DNA from: Alterluteimonas quercicellularis
Lineage (GTDB): Bacteria; Pseudomonadota; Gammaproteobacteria; Xanthomonadales; Xanthomonadaceae
Direction of reading: 5' to 3'
DNA length: 35,357 nt
NCBI RefSeq assembly: GCF_021191635.1
Contig: NZ_JAIWPR010000054.1
Coordinates: forward strand, 1 to 35,357
Shown: positions 24,748 through 32,422 of the stretch, in pieces
How positions within the stretch are numbered: the stretch's first letter is position 1
Layout of the letters: each line of letters opens with the position of its first letter
Made by a program: the position numbers and the translations under genes
Notes under the pieces: model-generated
The model's input: only the letters and a program-made list of their open reading frames with translations
The model's database searches: none
What the model was told of the DNA's origin: nothing

Positions 24748-25057
24748 GCTGGTTCTCCCTGAGACGGGATTGCCTCGTGGGAGCCGGCGGGGAAGCCCGA
24801 AGAGCGCTTGGCACCCATGAGCGAGCACACCGCGCCGGCGCGCGCAGCGGGGGTCGTAGCAACGCGGAGAAGTGCGCAGCCCTTGCCTGGCGCGGCGGTC
24901 GCACCAGATCCCAACTAAGAGGCACCGCCCTGGGAAGCGCCTGCGCTGCTTGGAAGACAAAGCAGAACTCGGCCACAGAGTCCTACTTCGTTCGTTCCTT
25001 CGCATCGCTCTGAGATGGGGCTAGCGCCTCTCCCTCCGATTGGCTACCTTACTGCCT
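24748..25057. other. Non-coding stretch between radC remnant and retron
   Basis: I see no convincing gene here. The first ~50 bases are the leader of the radC remnant. Base composition falls noticeably from about 24950 onward toward that of the retron. The retron promoter should lie in the last ~100 bases, but no good -35/-10 pair stands out (TACCTT at 25045-25050 is a weak -10 candidate). Confidence 0.5.
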
Positions 25058-25181
25058 GGGGTTGCAGGAAGATTTGGTTGCCACCGAATCGTGGCATCAG
25101 AACCAATTGCACGATCGATTTGCCGAGTGGCGCTGAGTGCAACTGTGCGCGACTGGCTAGCGAGGGAGTTCCTGCAACCCC
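25058..25181 (+). ncRNA. Retron msr-msd RNA (Ec67/Eco2-like)
   Basis: This is the predicted template/primer RNA of the adjacent retron reverse transcriptase. GGGGTTGCAGGAA (25058-25070, a1) and TTCCTGCAACCCC (25169-25181, a2) form a perfect 13-bp terminal pairing. Directly after a1 comes GATTTG, the same bases that follow a1 in Ec67, so G25071 is the likely branching guanosine. The msr part then folds as GCCAC/GTGGC (25080-25084 with 25091-25095), closed further by GGTT/AACC. The msd part contains a long hairpin at 25122-25157. The RNA ends 27 bp before the reverse transcriptase start, the normal retron layout. Exact msr/msd boundary and the 5' end of the transcript cannot be fixed by eye. 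The comparison with Ec67 is from memory. Confidence 0.8.
25122..25157 (+). other. msd hairpin of the retron
   Basis: GCC, AGT and GCGC (25122-25133, with G25125 bulged and G25129 mismatched) pair with GCGC, ACT and GGC (25147-25157). The intervening bases (25134-25146) can add an AGT/ACT pairing around GCA. This is the expected long stem of the reverse-transcribed portion. Confidence 0.65.
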
Positions 25182-25208
25182 TCTTTTTCAGCAAGCCATG
25201 GAAACGGC

Positions 25209-26897
25209 ATGAGCAAACTGTTAGCACTCCACCTCTGTAATAGTGCAAGCGATGTCGCTCGCCTAATAGGCTTCCAGCCCAAAGCTATCGGCTACCTGGC
25301 TTGGGGCACGAAGGCGCGCTATACAACCTTCGAAATACCCAAGAGATCGGGCGGGAAGCGCACGATTAACGCGCCGATCCTTCACCTCAAGATCGCGCAG
25401 CGAAAGCTAGCCGATCTACTTCAAGAGTGCGAAAGCGAGATCGAGGAAGCAATTGGCGTTAAGCAGAGAGTGTCGCATGGCTTCCGCCGCGATCACTGTA
25501 TTCTGACTAATGCAAGCGTTCATCGAGGAAAGCGCTACGTCCTAAATCTGGACCTAGAAGATTTTTTCGGAACGATCAACTTTGGGCGTGTTCGTGGCTA
25601 CTTCATAACGAATAAGCATTTTCAGCTTAAAGCTGACGTCGCGACACTTCTTGCTCAGCTTGCGTGCCATGACAGCAAACTTCCGCAGGGCGCGCCAACC
25701 TCACCGGTGATCTCGAACCTCATCGGCAACATCCTCGACATTCGCCTGCTGAAACTTGCCCGTGCCCACGGCTGCTCATACACGCGCTACGCAGACGACA
25801 TCACGATATCAACTTCAGCCCCGACCTTTCCTGTTGAGATCGCACTCGAAGGACCAACGAATACGTGGACGCTTTCCAAGACACTCAATGATTCTGTGAA
25901 GTCCAGTGGATTCGCCGTCAATGCGAAAAAGACGAGACTGCTGCACCGCAGGTCCAGGCAAGACGTGACTGGCATCGTTGTCAACAAATGCCTCAACGTG
26001 AACTCTGACTACCAGCGGCGTGTCCGGGTGATGGTGCATCACCTTCGCAGCACTGGTAAGTTCTACCGAAAGCTATCTTCGCTGACTGCTGCGGGAGATA
26101 CCGAAGTTCAATCGCGTGATGGAACGAGAGCGCAGTTGCAGGGAATGCTGGGCTTTGTAATGCATGTCGAGAGGTTCCGTAGAGGGGATGAACCCCTCCC
26201 AGAAAAGCTGACAGGAATCGAGAAGCTCTATCGTCGCTTTCTCTTCTACACCCAGTTCGCCAATCACGAAATGCCAGTCTTGCTGTTCGAGGGTAAGACA
26301 GACACGATCTACCTTGGCGCAGCTATTAGGGCGCTTGCACCCGCATATCCCACGCTGATTGCAGCGTCGGCACTTCAGGTCCACATGCTTCGCAATACGC
26401 CACGAATCGAACGACTGTTTGGGCTACGCGGCGGCGGAGATCAACTCTTCAACTTCGTTGGCGAGTATCACGAAGAGTATCGCCATATCCAAGGACCCAA
26501 AGGCACTCGCCCGGTCATTGTAGTTGTTGACAATGACGCGATCGGCCGCAACATGGTCAAAAAGGTTGAGGGCATGACTAAAACCACAATTCCTGTCGGA
26601 TCTCAGTGGTTTCGGGTTCAAGACAACCTCTATGTCGTTCTAACTTCACCCTTCGACCCTAAGGGCGCGATGCACTGCATCGAAGCATGCTTCGATCCAA
26701 AGTTCATGGCCACCGCACTCGGGGGCAAGACCCTAAGCAAGGGGAGCAAGGGGAAGAAGCTCGATCCTGCAAAAGAAGTGAGCAAAGCCTGGTTCGCTGA
26801 GAAGATCGTCAAGCCAAACACCAAGTCGATCAGCTTCGCAGGCTTCAGTTCTTTGCTTGACTGCATCTCTGACGTCATCACCAAGCATGTTCCTTAG
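25209..26897 (+). CDS. Retron reverse transcriptase with C-terminal TOPRIM domain (Ec67/Eco2-like)
   Basis: The 562-residue enzyme would synthesise msDNA from the upstream msr-msd RNA. The fused TOPRIM domain is the likely effector. Reverse transcriptase motifs in order are TFEIPKRSGGKRTINAP (40-56), the retron-specific NAxxH as NASVH (101-105), motif A NLDLEDFF (113-120) and LPQGAPTSPVISN (158-170). The catalytic YADD (194-197) and the retron VTG motif (253-255) follow. The TOPRIM region begins at LLFEGKTD (E361) and has the metal-binding DND (441-443), after which come NLYVVLTSPFDP and a C-terminal helical tail. Order, length and many local motifs match the Ec67 protein (586 aa). ATG 25209 is preceded by GGAAAC. 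Composition is far less GC-rich than the flanks, a sign of transfer. No separate toxin or ATPase gene is adjacent, consistent with an RT-effector fusion. Confidence 0.93.
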   Translation: MSKLLALHLCNSASDVARLIGFQPKAIGYLAWGTKARYTTFEIPKRSGGKRTINAPILHLKIAQRKLADLLQECESEIEEAIGVKQRVSHGFRRDHCILTNASVHRGKRYVLNLDLEDFFGTINFGRVRGYFITNKHFQLKADVATLLAQLACHDSKLPQGAPTSPVISNLIGNILDIRLLKLARAHGCSYTRYADDITISTSAPTFPVEIALEGPTNTWTLSKTLNDSVKSSGFAVNAKKTRLLHRRSRQDVTGIVVNKCLNVNSDYQRRVRVMVHHLRSTGKFYRKLSSLTAAGDTEVQSRDGTRAQLQGMLGFVMHVERFRRGDEPLPEKLTGIEKLYRRFLFYTQFANHEMPVLLFEGKTDTIYLGAAIRALAPAYPTLIAASALQVHMLRNTPRIERLFGLRGGGDQLFNFVGEYHEEYRHIQGPKGTRPVIVVVDNDAIGRNMVKKVEGMTKTTIPVGSQWFRVQDNLYVVLTSPFDPKGAMHCIEACFDPKFMATALGGKTLSKGSKGKKLDPAKEVSKAWFAEKIVKPNTKSISFAGFSSLLDCISDVITKHVP

Positions 26898-26914
26898 GCC
26901 GGGTGCTCGCCCGT

Positions 26915-26996
26915 GCAAGGAGCGCGTTCGCGCGCGATGTTTTCTTCTCCGATCCGGCAAGAAAAGCAAAAGCATCGCGCGCGAGCGCGCTCCTAC
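26915..26996. repeat. Inverted pair of REP-like palindromes
   Basis: One copy at 26915-26938 (plus; AGGAGCGCGTTCGCGCGC) and one at 26974-26996 (minus) are separated by 35 less GC-rich bases. They form a BIME-like unit immediately after the retron. They mark the right edge of the accessory region and contain the stop codon of the small membrane-protein gene that follows. Confidence 0.85.
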
Positions 26997-27190
26997 AGTC
27001 TGAAGACGCCGACGCGGTACAGGATGATCGCCAGCGCCGCCACCCAGCACAGGGTCACGAAGATCGCGCCGCCGATGCCGGTGCCGATCCCGCCGCGGTG
27101 GCGGAAGGCGAAGCGCAGCACCGCGACGATCAGTACCGGCACCACCACCAGCAGCGCGACGAGGATCCAGGTGATGTCGTTGAGATGCAT
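26993..27190 (-). CDS. Small two-helix membrane protein
   Basis: The 65-residue protein has two hydrophobic segments (ITWILVALLVVVPVLIVAVL and IGGAIFVTLCWVAALAIIL) separated by a short basic, Gly-rich loop. It was read from ATG 27190. Its stop codon TAG falls within the REP-like palindrome. I do not recognise a characterised family; small proteins of this shape are common in the Xanthomonadaceae. It is divergent from the YCII gene, with 130 bp between them. Confidence 0.55.
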   Translation of the reverse strand: MHLNDITWILVALLVVVPVLIVAVLRFAFRHRGGIGTGIGGAIFVTLCWVAALAIILYRVGVFRL

Positions 27191-27287
27191 GGCCGGCCCC
27201 TGTTGCGGTCGCAGCGCGCGACCCGTTCATCTTATCGCGCCGGCGCCTCGCGCGTCACCGGCACGCGCGTGCGGGACGCGCGCGGTC

Positions 27288-27293
27288 TATGCT
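27288..27293 (+). promoter_or_regulatory. Candidate -10 element of the YCII gene
   Basis: TATGCT lies 27 bp before the start codon, leaving a short leader with AGGAGG. It matches four of six consensus bases. No clear -35 is visible in the GC-rich DNA upstream. Confidence 0.35.
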
Positions 27294-27320
27294 GCGCCCC
27301 TGATGCCGCGAGGAGGCCCC

Positions 27321-27695
27321 ATGCAGTACCTGCTGCTGGTCTACATCGAAGAGGACCGGATCGCCGCCCTGCCCGAGGGCGAGTTCGACCGGATGATGCG
27401 CGACTGCCTGCTCAAGGCCGACGGCCTGCGCGAGGACGGCACGCTGCTGGACTTCCGGCAGCTGGAGCCGCCCGCGACCGCGCGCACCGTGCGCATCCGC
27501 GACGGCCGCACGCTGGTGACCGACGGCCCCTTCGCCGAGACCAAGGAGTTCCTGGCCGGCTTCAACCTGATCGAGGCCGACAGCCTCGAGGAGGCGGTGC
27601 GGATCGCCGGCAACTTCCCCTGGGCCGGCACCGGCAGCCTGGAGGTGCGCCCGCTGCGCGACGTGGCCGCGGTGCGCCGGCGCGTGGGCGCCTGA
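27321..27695 (+). CDS. YCII/DGPF-domain protein
   Basis: The 124-residue cytoplasmic protein of the YCII-related superfamily carries the signature TDGPFAETKEFLAGF (residues ~72-86), typical of the DGPF subfamily, on a ferredoxin-like fold. The N-terminal MQYLLLVYIEED strand is also typical. AGGAGG at 27311-27316 precedes ATG 27321. These proteins often neighbour ECF sigma-factor genes; here it is alone, between a small membrane-protein gene and the oxidase operon. Biochemical role is unknown. Confidence 0.88.
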   Translation: MQYLLLVYIEEDRIAALPEGEFDRMMRDCLLKADGLREDGTLLDFRQLEPPATARTVRIRDGRTLVTDGPFAETKEFLAGFNLIEADSLEEAVRIAGNFPWAGTGSLEVRPLRDVAAVRRRVGA

Positions 27696-27824
27696 TCGCA
27701 TCGCGCGCGGCGCGCGCCGCATTCACGCCGCCTGCCCGGCGCCGCCGCTAGCGTGGGCATCGCGCCGTCCGTCCGGACGCGCGGGGAATCCACGCGAAGC
27801 ACGGCAGGAGGACACGGCAGCACG

Positions 27825-28538
27825 ATGCGGCGATCAGCACGCCTTTTCCCGCCCGTGGCCGCGCTGGCGCTCGCCGGCTGCCGCCACGGGCCGCAGTCCA
27901 CGCTCGATCCCGCCGGCCCCGCCGCCGAGGCCATCGCCCGCACCTGGTGGCTGATGGCCGGCGGCGCCGCCGCGATCTGGCTGCTGGTGATGGGCTGCGT
28001 GGTCTACGCGCTGCTGCGCGGGCGCAACACGCGCGCGCTGCGCAACCCGCAGCGGCTGATCGTCGCCGGCGGCCTGGTGCTGCCGACGGCCGTGCTGCTG
28101 GCGCTGCTGGCCTGGGGCACCGCCACCAGCGGGCGCGTCACCGGCCTCGGCCAGCGGCCGGACCACGCGATCGAGGTCGTCGCGCGGCAGTGGACCTGGG
28201 AGTTCCGCTACCTCGACGACGCCGGCCGCGTCCTCGCGCGCAGCGCCGACGTGCTGTACCTGCCGCGCGGCGAGATGGTGGAGTTCCGCGTCGTCAGCGA
28301 GGACGTGGTGCACAGCTTCTGGATCCCGCGCCTGGGCGGCAAGGTCGACGCCGTGCCCGGCCGCGTCAACCTGCTGCGCCTGCGCGTGGACGACGACGGC
28401 GGCCGCCCCATCCGCGGGCAGTGCGCGGAGTTCTGCGGCCTGGAGCACACCCGCATGGCGTTCCCGGTGCAGGTGATGGCGCCGGCCGGGTGGCGGGCCT
28501 GGCGCGACGCCGGCGGCACCGAGGGGCGCGCGCCATGA
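27825..28538 (+). CDS. coxB: Cytochrome c oxidase subunit II (CuA-containing lipoprotein)
   Basis: Subunit II of a haem-copper oxidase accepts electrons from cytochrome c at its CuA centre. The lipobox LAGC (16-19) is followed by two membrane helices (~42-63 and ~78-99) and a periplasmic cupredoxin domain. All CuA ligands are visible: H163 in VVHSFW, then C200, E202, C204, H208 and M211 in CAEFCGLEHTRM. That makes this a cytochrome c oxidase, not a quinol oxidase. ATG 27825 follows AGGAGG at 27806-27811. The stop overlaps the next gene as ATGA. There is no fused cytochrome c domain, unlike true caa3 subunits; 237 residues is a compact form. Confidence 0.93.
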   Translation: MRRSARLFPPVAALALAGCRHGPQSTLDPAGPAAEAIARTWWLMAGGAAAIWLLVMGCVVYALLRGRNTRALRNPQRLIVAGGLVLPTAVLLALLAWGTATSGRVTGLGQRPDHAIEVVARQWTWEFRYLDDAGRVLARSADVLYLPRGEMVEFRVVSEDVVHSFWIPRLGGKVDAVPGRVNLLRLRVDDDGGRPIRGQCAEFCGLEHTRMAFPVQVMAPAGWRAWRDAGGTEGRAP

Positions 28539-31069
28539 CCACCGCCGCCCAGGGCCCCGGCCGCATCGACGAGACCGAGCACCGCCGCCGCCTGGACGCG
28601 CTCGCGCGCATCTGGGCCAACGCACCCGGCCTGGCCGGCCAGCTCACCGCGGTCAACCACGGCACCATCGCCTTCCGCTTCATCGCCACCGGCTTTGCCT
28701 TCCTGCTGGTCGGCGGCATGCTGTCGATGTTCATCCGCCTGCAGCTGGCCTGGCCCGGCCTGGAGGTGCTCGATCCCGAGCGCTACAACCAGTTCGTGAC
28801 CATGCACGGCACCACGATGATGTTCCTGTTCGCGGTGCCGATCATGGAAGGCTTCGCGATGTACCTGGTGCCGAAGATGCTCGGCGCGCGCGACCTGCCG
28901 TTCCCGCGGATGTCGGCCTTCGGCTGGTGGTGCTACCTGTTCGGCGGCCTGTTCCTCTACTCCAGCTTCCTGTTCGGCGCCGCGCCCGACGGCGGCTGGT
29001 TCATGTACGTGCCGCTGACCGACGCGACCTATTCGCCGGGCCTGGGCGCCGACTTCTGGCTGATCGGAGTGACCTTCGCCGAGATCGCGGCGGTGACCGC
29101 GGCGGTGGAGCTGATCGTGGCGATCCTGCTCACCCGCGCGCCCGGCATGGGCATCCAGCGCATGCCGCTGTTCTGCTGGGCGATCCTGGTGATGGCCTTC
29201 ATGATCGCGTTCGGCTTCCCGCCGCTGATCCTGGCCAGCGTGCTGCTGGAGATCCAGCGCGCCTTCGACTTCGCCTTCTTCGACGTGCCGCGCGGCGGCG
29301 ACCCGCTGCTGTGGCAGCACCTGTTCTGGCTGTTCGGCCACCCCGAGGTCTACATCATCTTCCTGCCGGCGGCGGGCGTGGTGTCGATGCTGGTGGCCAC
29401 CTTCGCCCGGCGCCCGATCGTGGGCTACACCTGGATCGTGCTGGCGATCGTGGGCACCGGCTTCCTCAGCTTCGGGCTGTGGGTGCACCACATGTTCGCC
29501 GTCGGCATCCCGCTGCTGGCGCTGGCCTTCTTCAGCGCGGCGAGCATGGCGGTGGCGATCCCGATGGGCATCCAGACCTTCGCCTGGATCGCCACGCTGT
29601 GGGCCGGCCGGCCCTGGCTGCGGCTGCCGATGCTGCACCTGGCCGGCTTCTTCTTCGTGTTCGTGCTGGGCGGGCTGACCGGGGTGATGCTGGCCTTCGT
29701 GCCCTTCGACTGGCAGGCCCACGACACCCACTTCGTCGTCGCCCACCTGCACTACGTGCTGATCGGCGGGCTGATGTTCCCGATGTTCGCCGGCCTCTAC
29801 TACTGGCTGCCGCTCGCCTCGGGGCGCATGCCCTCCGAAAGCCTGGGCCGCAGCGCGTTCTGGATGGTGTTCGTCGGCTTCAACCTCGCCTTCCTGCCGA
29901 TGCACCTGACCGGCCTGCTCGGGCTGCCGCGCCGCGTGTACACCTATCCGCTCGACCTCGGCGTGGAATGGCTCAACCTGCTCTCGACCGCGGCGGGCTT
30001 CCTGCTGGCGGTGGGCATGGTCGCGATCCTGGTCGACGTGGCGCTGAGCTTCCGCCTGGGCCACCGCGCCGCGCAGCGCAACCCGTGGGAGGCCGGCACG
30101 CTGGAGTGGGCGCTGTCGTGGCCGGTGCCGCAGTACAACTTCGCCTCCGCGCCGATCGTCGACGACCGCTACCCGCTGTGGTCGCGGCCGGCGCTGGCCG
30201 ACGAGAGCGCGCGCGCCGACGGCCTGCTCGGCGACCCGCGCGGCGGCCGCCGCGAGGTGCTCGGCACCGGCCTGCTCGGCGCCGAGCCCGAGCAGGTGAT
30301 CCGCGTGTCCAGCTCCACCTGGCTGCCGCTGCTGGCCGCACTGGTCATCGCCGCCCTGCTCGCCTGCTTCATCGCCAAGCTCTACTGGGGCGCGGCGCTG
30401 ATGCTGGCGCCGCTGCTGGCGCTGTTCGGCGCCTGGGCGTGGACCACCGGCGACCGCCATGCGCCGCTGCGCATCGACGCCGGCCGCGGCCTGTCGCTGC
30501 CCTCGCAGTACGCCTGCCGCAACGCGCCGGGCTGGTGGGCGCTGGTGATCGCGCTGCTGATCGACGGATCGCTGTTCGCCTCGCTGGTGTTCGCCTACTT
30601 CTACCTCTGGCTGGGCACGCCGGCCTGGCCACCGGCGGGCAGCGCGATCGGGCCGTGGGGGCCGCCGCTGGCCGCGCTGGCGCTCCTGGCCGCGCTCGCC
30701 GGCGCGGTCGCCTGGGCCGGCCGCGCCGTGCGCGCCGCCTCGCCCGCCGCGATCGCCGCCCCGCACCTTGCCGCCGCCGCGCTGGGCGCGGCCTTCGTCG
30801 CCGTGCATGCCTGGGCCCTGGCCGGGCCGGTCGGCGCGCCGCAGGCGCACGCCTACGCCTCGGTGGTGTGGACGCTGGCCGGCTTCCAGCTCGTGCACGT
30901 GGCGATCGCCGCGCTGATGTCGCTGTTCGTGGCCGCGCGCGCCCGCGCCGGCTTCGTCTCCGCCGAGCGCCCGCTGGAGGCGCGGGTGGCGGCCGGCTTC
31001 TGGCGCTACACCGTCGGCATCGGCGCGGTGGCATGGATCGTGATCCACCTGTTCCCGAGGGCAATCTGA
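28535..31069 (+). CDS. ctaD: Cytochrome c oxidase subunit I fused to subunit III
   Basis: The 844-residue catalytic subunit reduces oxygen to water and pumps protons across the inner membrane. Haem a ligands His91 (TMHGTT) and H406 or H404 (VAHLHY), the CuB/cross-link motif GHPEVY (268-273; His269, Tyr273 and the D-channel Glu271) and the His pair WVHH (318-319) are all present. The motif set is that of A-type oxidases. The C-terminal ~240 residues form a subunit III-like bundle, beginning after SLPSQYACRNAPGWWAL, so subunits I and III are one polypeptide. ATG 28535 overlaps coxB. The fused arrangement is known for some A-type oxidases. Confidence 0.95.
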   Translation: MTTAAQGPGRIDETEHRRRLDALARIWANAPGLAGQLTAVNHGTIAFRFIATGFAFLLVGGMLSMFIRLQLAWPGLEVLDPERYNQFVTMHGTTMMFLFAVPIMEGFAMYLVPKMLGARDLPFPRMSAFGWWCYLFGGLFLYSSFLFGAAPDGGWFMYVPLTDATYSPGLGADFWLIGVTFAEIAAVTAAVELIVAILLTRAPGMGIQRMPLFCWAILVMAFMIAFGFPPLILASVLLEIQRAFDFAFFDVPRGGDPLLWQHLFWLFGHPEVYIIFLPAAGVVSMLVATFARRPIVGYTWIVLAIVGTGFLSFGLWVHHMFAVGIPLLALAFFSAASMAVAIPMGIQTFAWIATLWAGRPWLRLPMLHLAGFFFVFVLGGLTGVMLAFVPFDWQAHDTHFVVAHLHYVLIGGLMFPMFAGLYYWLPLASGRMPSESLGRSAFWMVFVGFNLAFLPMHLTGLLGLPRRVYTYPLDLGVEWLNLLSTAAGFLLAVGMVAILVDVALSFRLGHRAAQRNPWEAGTLEWALSWPVPQYNFASAPIVDDRYPLWSRPALADESARADGLLGDPRGGRREVLGTGLLGAEPEQVIRVSSSTWLPLLAALVIAALLACFIAKLYWGAALMLAPLLALFGAWAWTTGDRHAPLRIDAGRGLSLPSQYACRNAPGWWALVIALLIDGSLFASLVFAYFYLWLGTPAWPPAGSAIGPWGPPLAALALLAALAGAVAWAGRAVRAASPAAIAAPHLAAAALGAAFVAVHAWALAGPVGAPQAHAYASVVWTLAGFQLVHVAIAALMSLFVAARARAGFVSAERPLEARVAAGFWRYTVGIGAVAWIVIHLFPRAI

Positions 31070-31455
31070 TGCGCGCGCTCTCGCCCCATCGCCTGACCGG
31101 GATCGCCGCGCCGCTGGCGGTCTGGGCGCTGCATTTCGTCGCCGTCTACAGCCTGCAGGGCCTGGCCTGCGGCGAAGGCTGGCTGCGCGGCCGGGTGGCG
31201 GGCGCAGGCGCGGATGCGGAGCTGGCCACCTGGCTGCTGGTCGCGCTGACCGCGCTGGCGCTGGCGGCCATCTCCTGGCTGGGACTGCGCGGGCTGCGCG
31301 CCTGGCACGCGGCGAAGGCCGACCCGCAGGCCGGCGCCGACGGGCGCCGCCGCCGCTTCGCCGCCGCGGTCGCCGCGCTCGCCGCGGTGCTGGCCGCGAT
31401 CGCGGTCGCGTTCACCGCCGTGCCCATCTTCATGCTGCCGCCCTGCGCCCGATGA
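31069..31455 (+). CDS. Small membrane protein of the oxidase operon
   Basis: The 128-residue protein has three predicted membrane helices (~9-34, ~52-73, ~96-120) with a short charged loop and a C-terminal MLPPCAR. It starts at ATG 31069, sharing one base with the ctaD stop, and its stop overlaps the next gene as ATGA. It has no family I can name. Position suggests an accessory or assembly role for the oxidase. Confidence 0.75.
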   Translation: MRALSPHRLTGIAAPLAVWALHFVAVYSLQGLACGEGWLRGRVAGAGADAELATWLLVALTALALAAISWLGLRGLRAWHAAKADPQAGADGRRRRFAAAVAALAAVLAAIAVAFTAVPIFMLPPCAR

Positions 31456-31985
31456 GACGCCGACTCGAACAACCCAAGCCGAAGACCGTCAGCCATTCGG
31501 TGCGCAGCCGGATGGCCATCGCCAAGCATCCGCTGCACCCGATGCTGGTGGTCTACCCGGTCGCCCTGCTGTCGCTGGTGCTGCCGGCCGACCTGCTGTC
31601 GCTGTGGCTGGAGCAGCCGTTCTGGGCGCAGAGCGCCTACTGGATGAACGCCGTCGGCCTGGCGGTCGGGCTGCTCGCCGGCGTGGTCGGCACCGCCGAC
31701 ATGTTCCTGATCCGCGTGGTGCGCCGCCACGTCTCGGCCTGGAACCACTTCATCGTCGCGGTGATGGTGCTGGCGGTGGCCGGCATGGGCGTGTGGCTGC
31801 GCGCGCCGGACCCGGTCGCCGCGGTCTGGCCCTGGGGCGTGCTGCAGTCGGGCCTGCTGCTGGTGCTGGTGATGGTCGCCGGCTGGCTCGGCGGCACGCT
31901 GAGCTTCCGCCACGGCATCGGCGTCTACGGCGACGCCGACAACCCGCACGAGCACGAAGCGGACACGCGGCCGCCGGCGGAGTGA
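31452..31985 (+). CDS. DUF2231 membrane protein
   Basis: The 177-residue inner-membrane protein has the DUF2231 signature KHPLHPMLVVYPVALL (25-40), four membrane helices and a polar, His-rich C-terminus. A conserved His lies in NHFIVAVM. It is the last gene of the oxidase operon, coupled by ATGA to the gene before it. Members often lie near haem or redox genes, and their function is unknown. It converges with the Rap1a-like gene only 9 bp away. Confidence 0.87.
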   Translation: MRRRLEQPKPKTVSHSVRSRMAIAKHPLHPMLVVYPVALLSLVLPADLLSLWLEQPFWAQSAYWMNAVGLAVGLLAGVVGTADMFLIRVVRRHVSAWNHFIVAVMVLAVAGMGVWLRAPDPVAAVWPWGVLQSGLLLVLVMVAGWLGGTLSFRHGIGVYGDADNPHEHEADTRPPAE

Positions 31986-31994
31986 GCGCCCGGC

Positions 31995-32381
31995 CTACCG
32001 CGGGGCCGCCGCGCAGGGGAAGTGCGCCGACAGCGCCTCGGCCACCAGCGTCGCGGCGTTGTCCTGCAGGCGCGCGGGCGGCAGGTCGCCCAGGTAGGCG
32101 TATACCCGGTCGGCCAGTTCGTGCGGCTTGATCCGCCCGCACCAGCGCGCGCCGCGCGTCAGGTCGGCCACGCCCTGCAGGCAGGACTGCCCGCGCTCGC
32201 GCGACAGCCGGCGCCGCAGCTCCGGGTCGGTCGCCTCGGGCGCCGCATCGCCCTCCAGCGCGCGCGCCAGCTCCGCGCCGCTGACGATCCAGTCGCGGCC
32301 CTGCGCGAAAGCGCAGAACGGCAACGCGCACGCCAGCGCGGCGGCGAGCATCGGACGTTGCGGGTGTCGACTGGCAGGCAT
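31995..32381 (-). CDS. Rap1a/Tai-family-like exported protein
   Basis: The protein is small and secreted. A signal peptide (LAAALACALPFCAFAQG) leads to a mature part of about 100 residues. It has the pattern SGAELARALEGD, SCLQGVADLTRG, WCGRIKPHELADRVYAYL and ALSAHFPC that resembles Rap1a/Tai proteins, including the Cys pairs. ATG 32381 is used here. ATG 32426, overlapping the upstream stop as ATGA, would give a 143-residue form with a longer N-terminus. Rap1a proteins are immunity factors of type VI secretion in Serratia, but no secretion genes or toxin lie nearby, so that role should not be assumed. Confidence 0.7.
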   Translation of the reverse strand: MPASRHPQRPMLAAALACALPFCAFAQGRDWIVSGAELARALEGDAAPEATDPELRRRLSRERGQSCLQGVADLTRGARWCGRIKPHELADRVYAYLGDLPPARLQDNAATLVAEALSAHFPCAAAPR

Positions 32382-32422
32382 TGCGACGCGCTCCGGCGGC
32401 CGGGACGGTTCCGGCGCGGCGC

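Noticed and set aside
24713..25005. Longer minus-strand frames upstream of and overlapping the radC remnant
   Set aside because: Apart from the short radC-like segment starting at 24747, these translations are Arg/Cys/Pro-rich without family features, and the ribosome-binding site is only at 24747.
25015..25212. 64-codon plus-strand frame across the retron leader
   Set aside because: It runs through the a1/a2 repeat and the msr-msd stems, has no ribosome-binding site and no protein-like features. The RNA explanation is far better.
25021..25248. 75-codon minus-strand frame across the retron leader
   Set aside because: It overlaps the structured RNA and the RT start and shows no recognisable motif; a by-product of the lower GC content.
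25209..26897. Group II intron or DGR reverse transcriptase
   Set aside because: There is no maturase or HNH domain, no intron RNA domains V/VI, no variable-repeat/template-repeat pair and no accessory DGR genes. The NAxxH and VTG motifs and the a1/a2-bounded RNA are retron features.
31991..32008. CGGCC/GGCCG hairpin between the DUF2231 and Rap1a-like genes as terminator
   Set aside because: The stem is only 5 bp with no T-run. In this composition such hairpins are everywhere, so I do not call a terminator.
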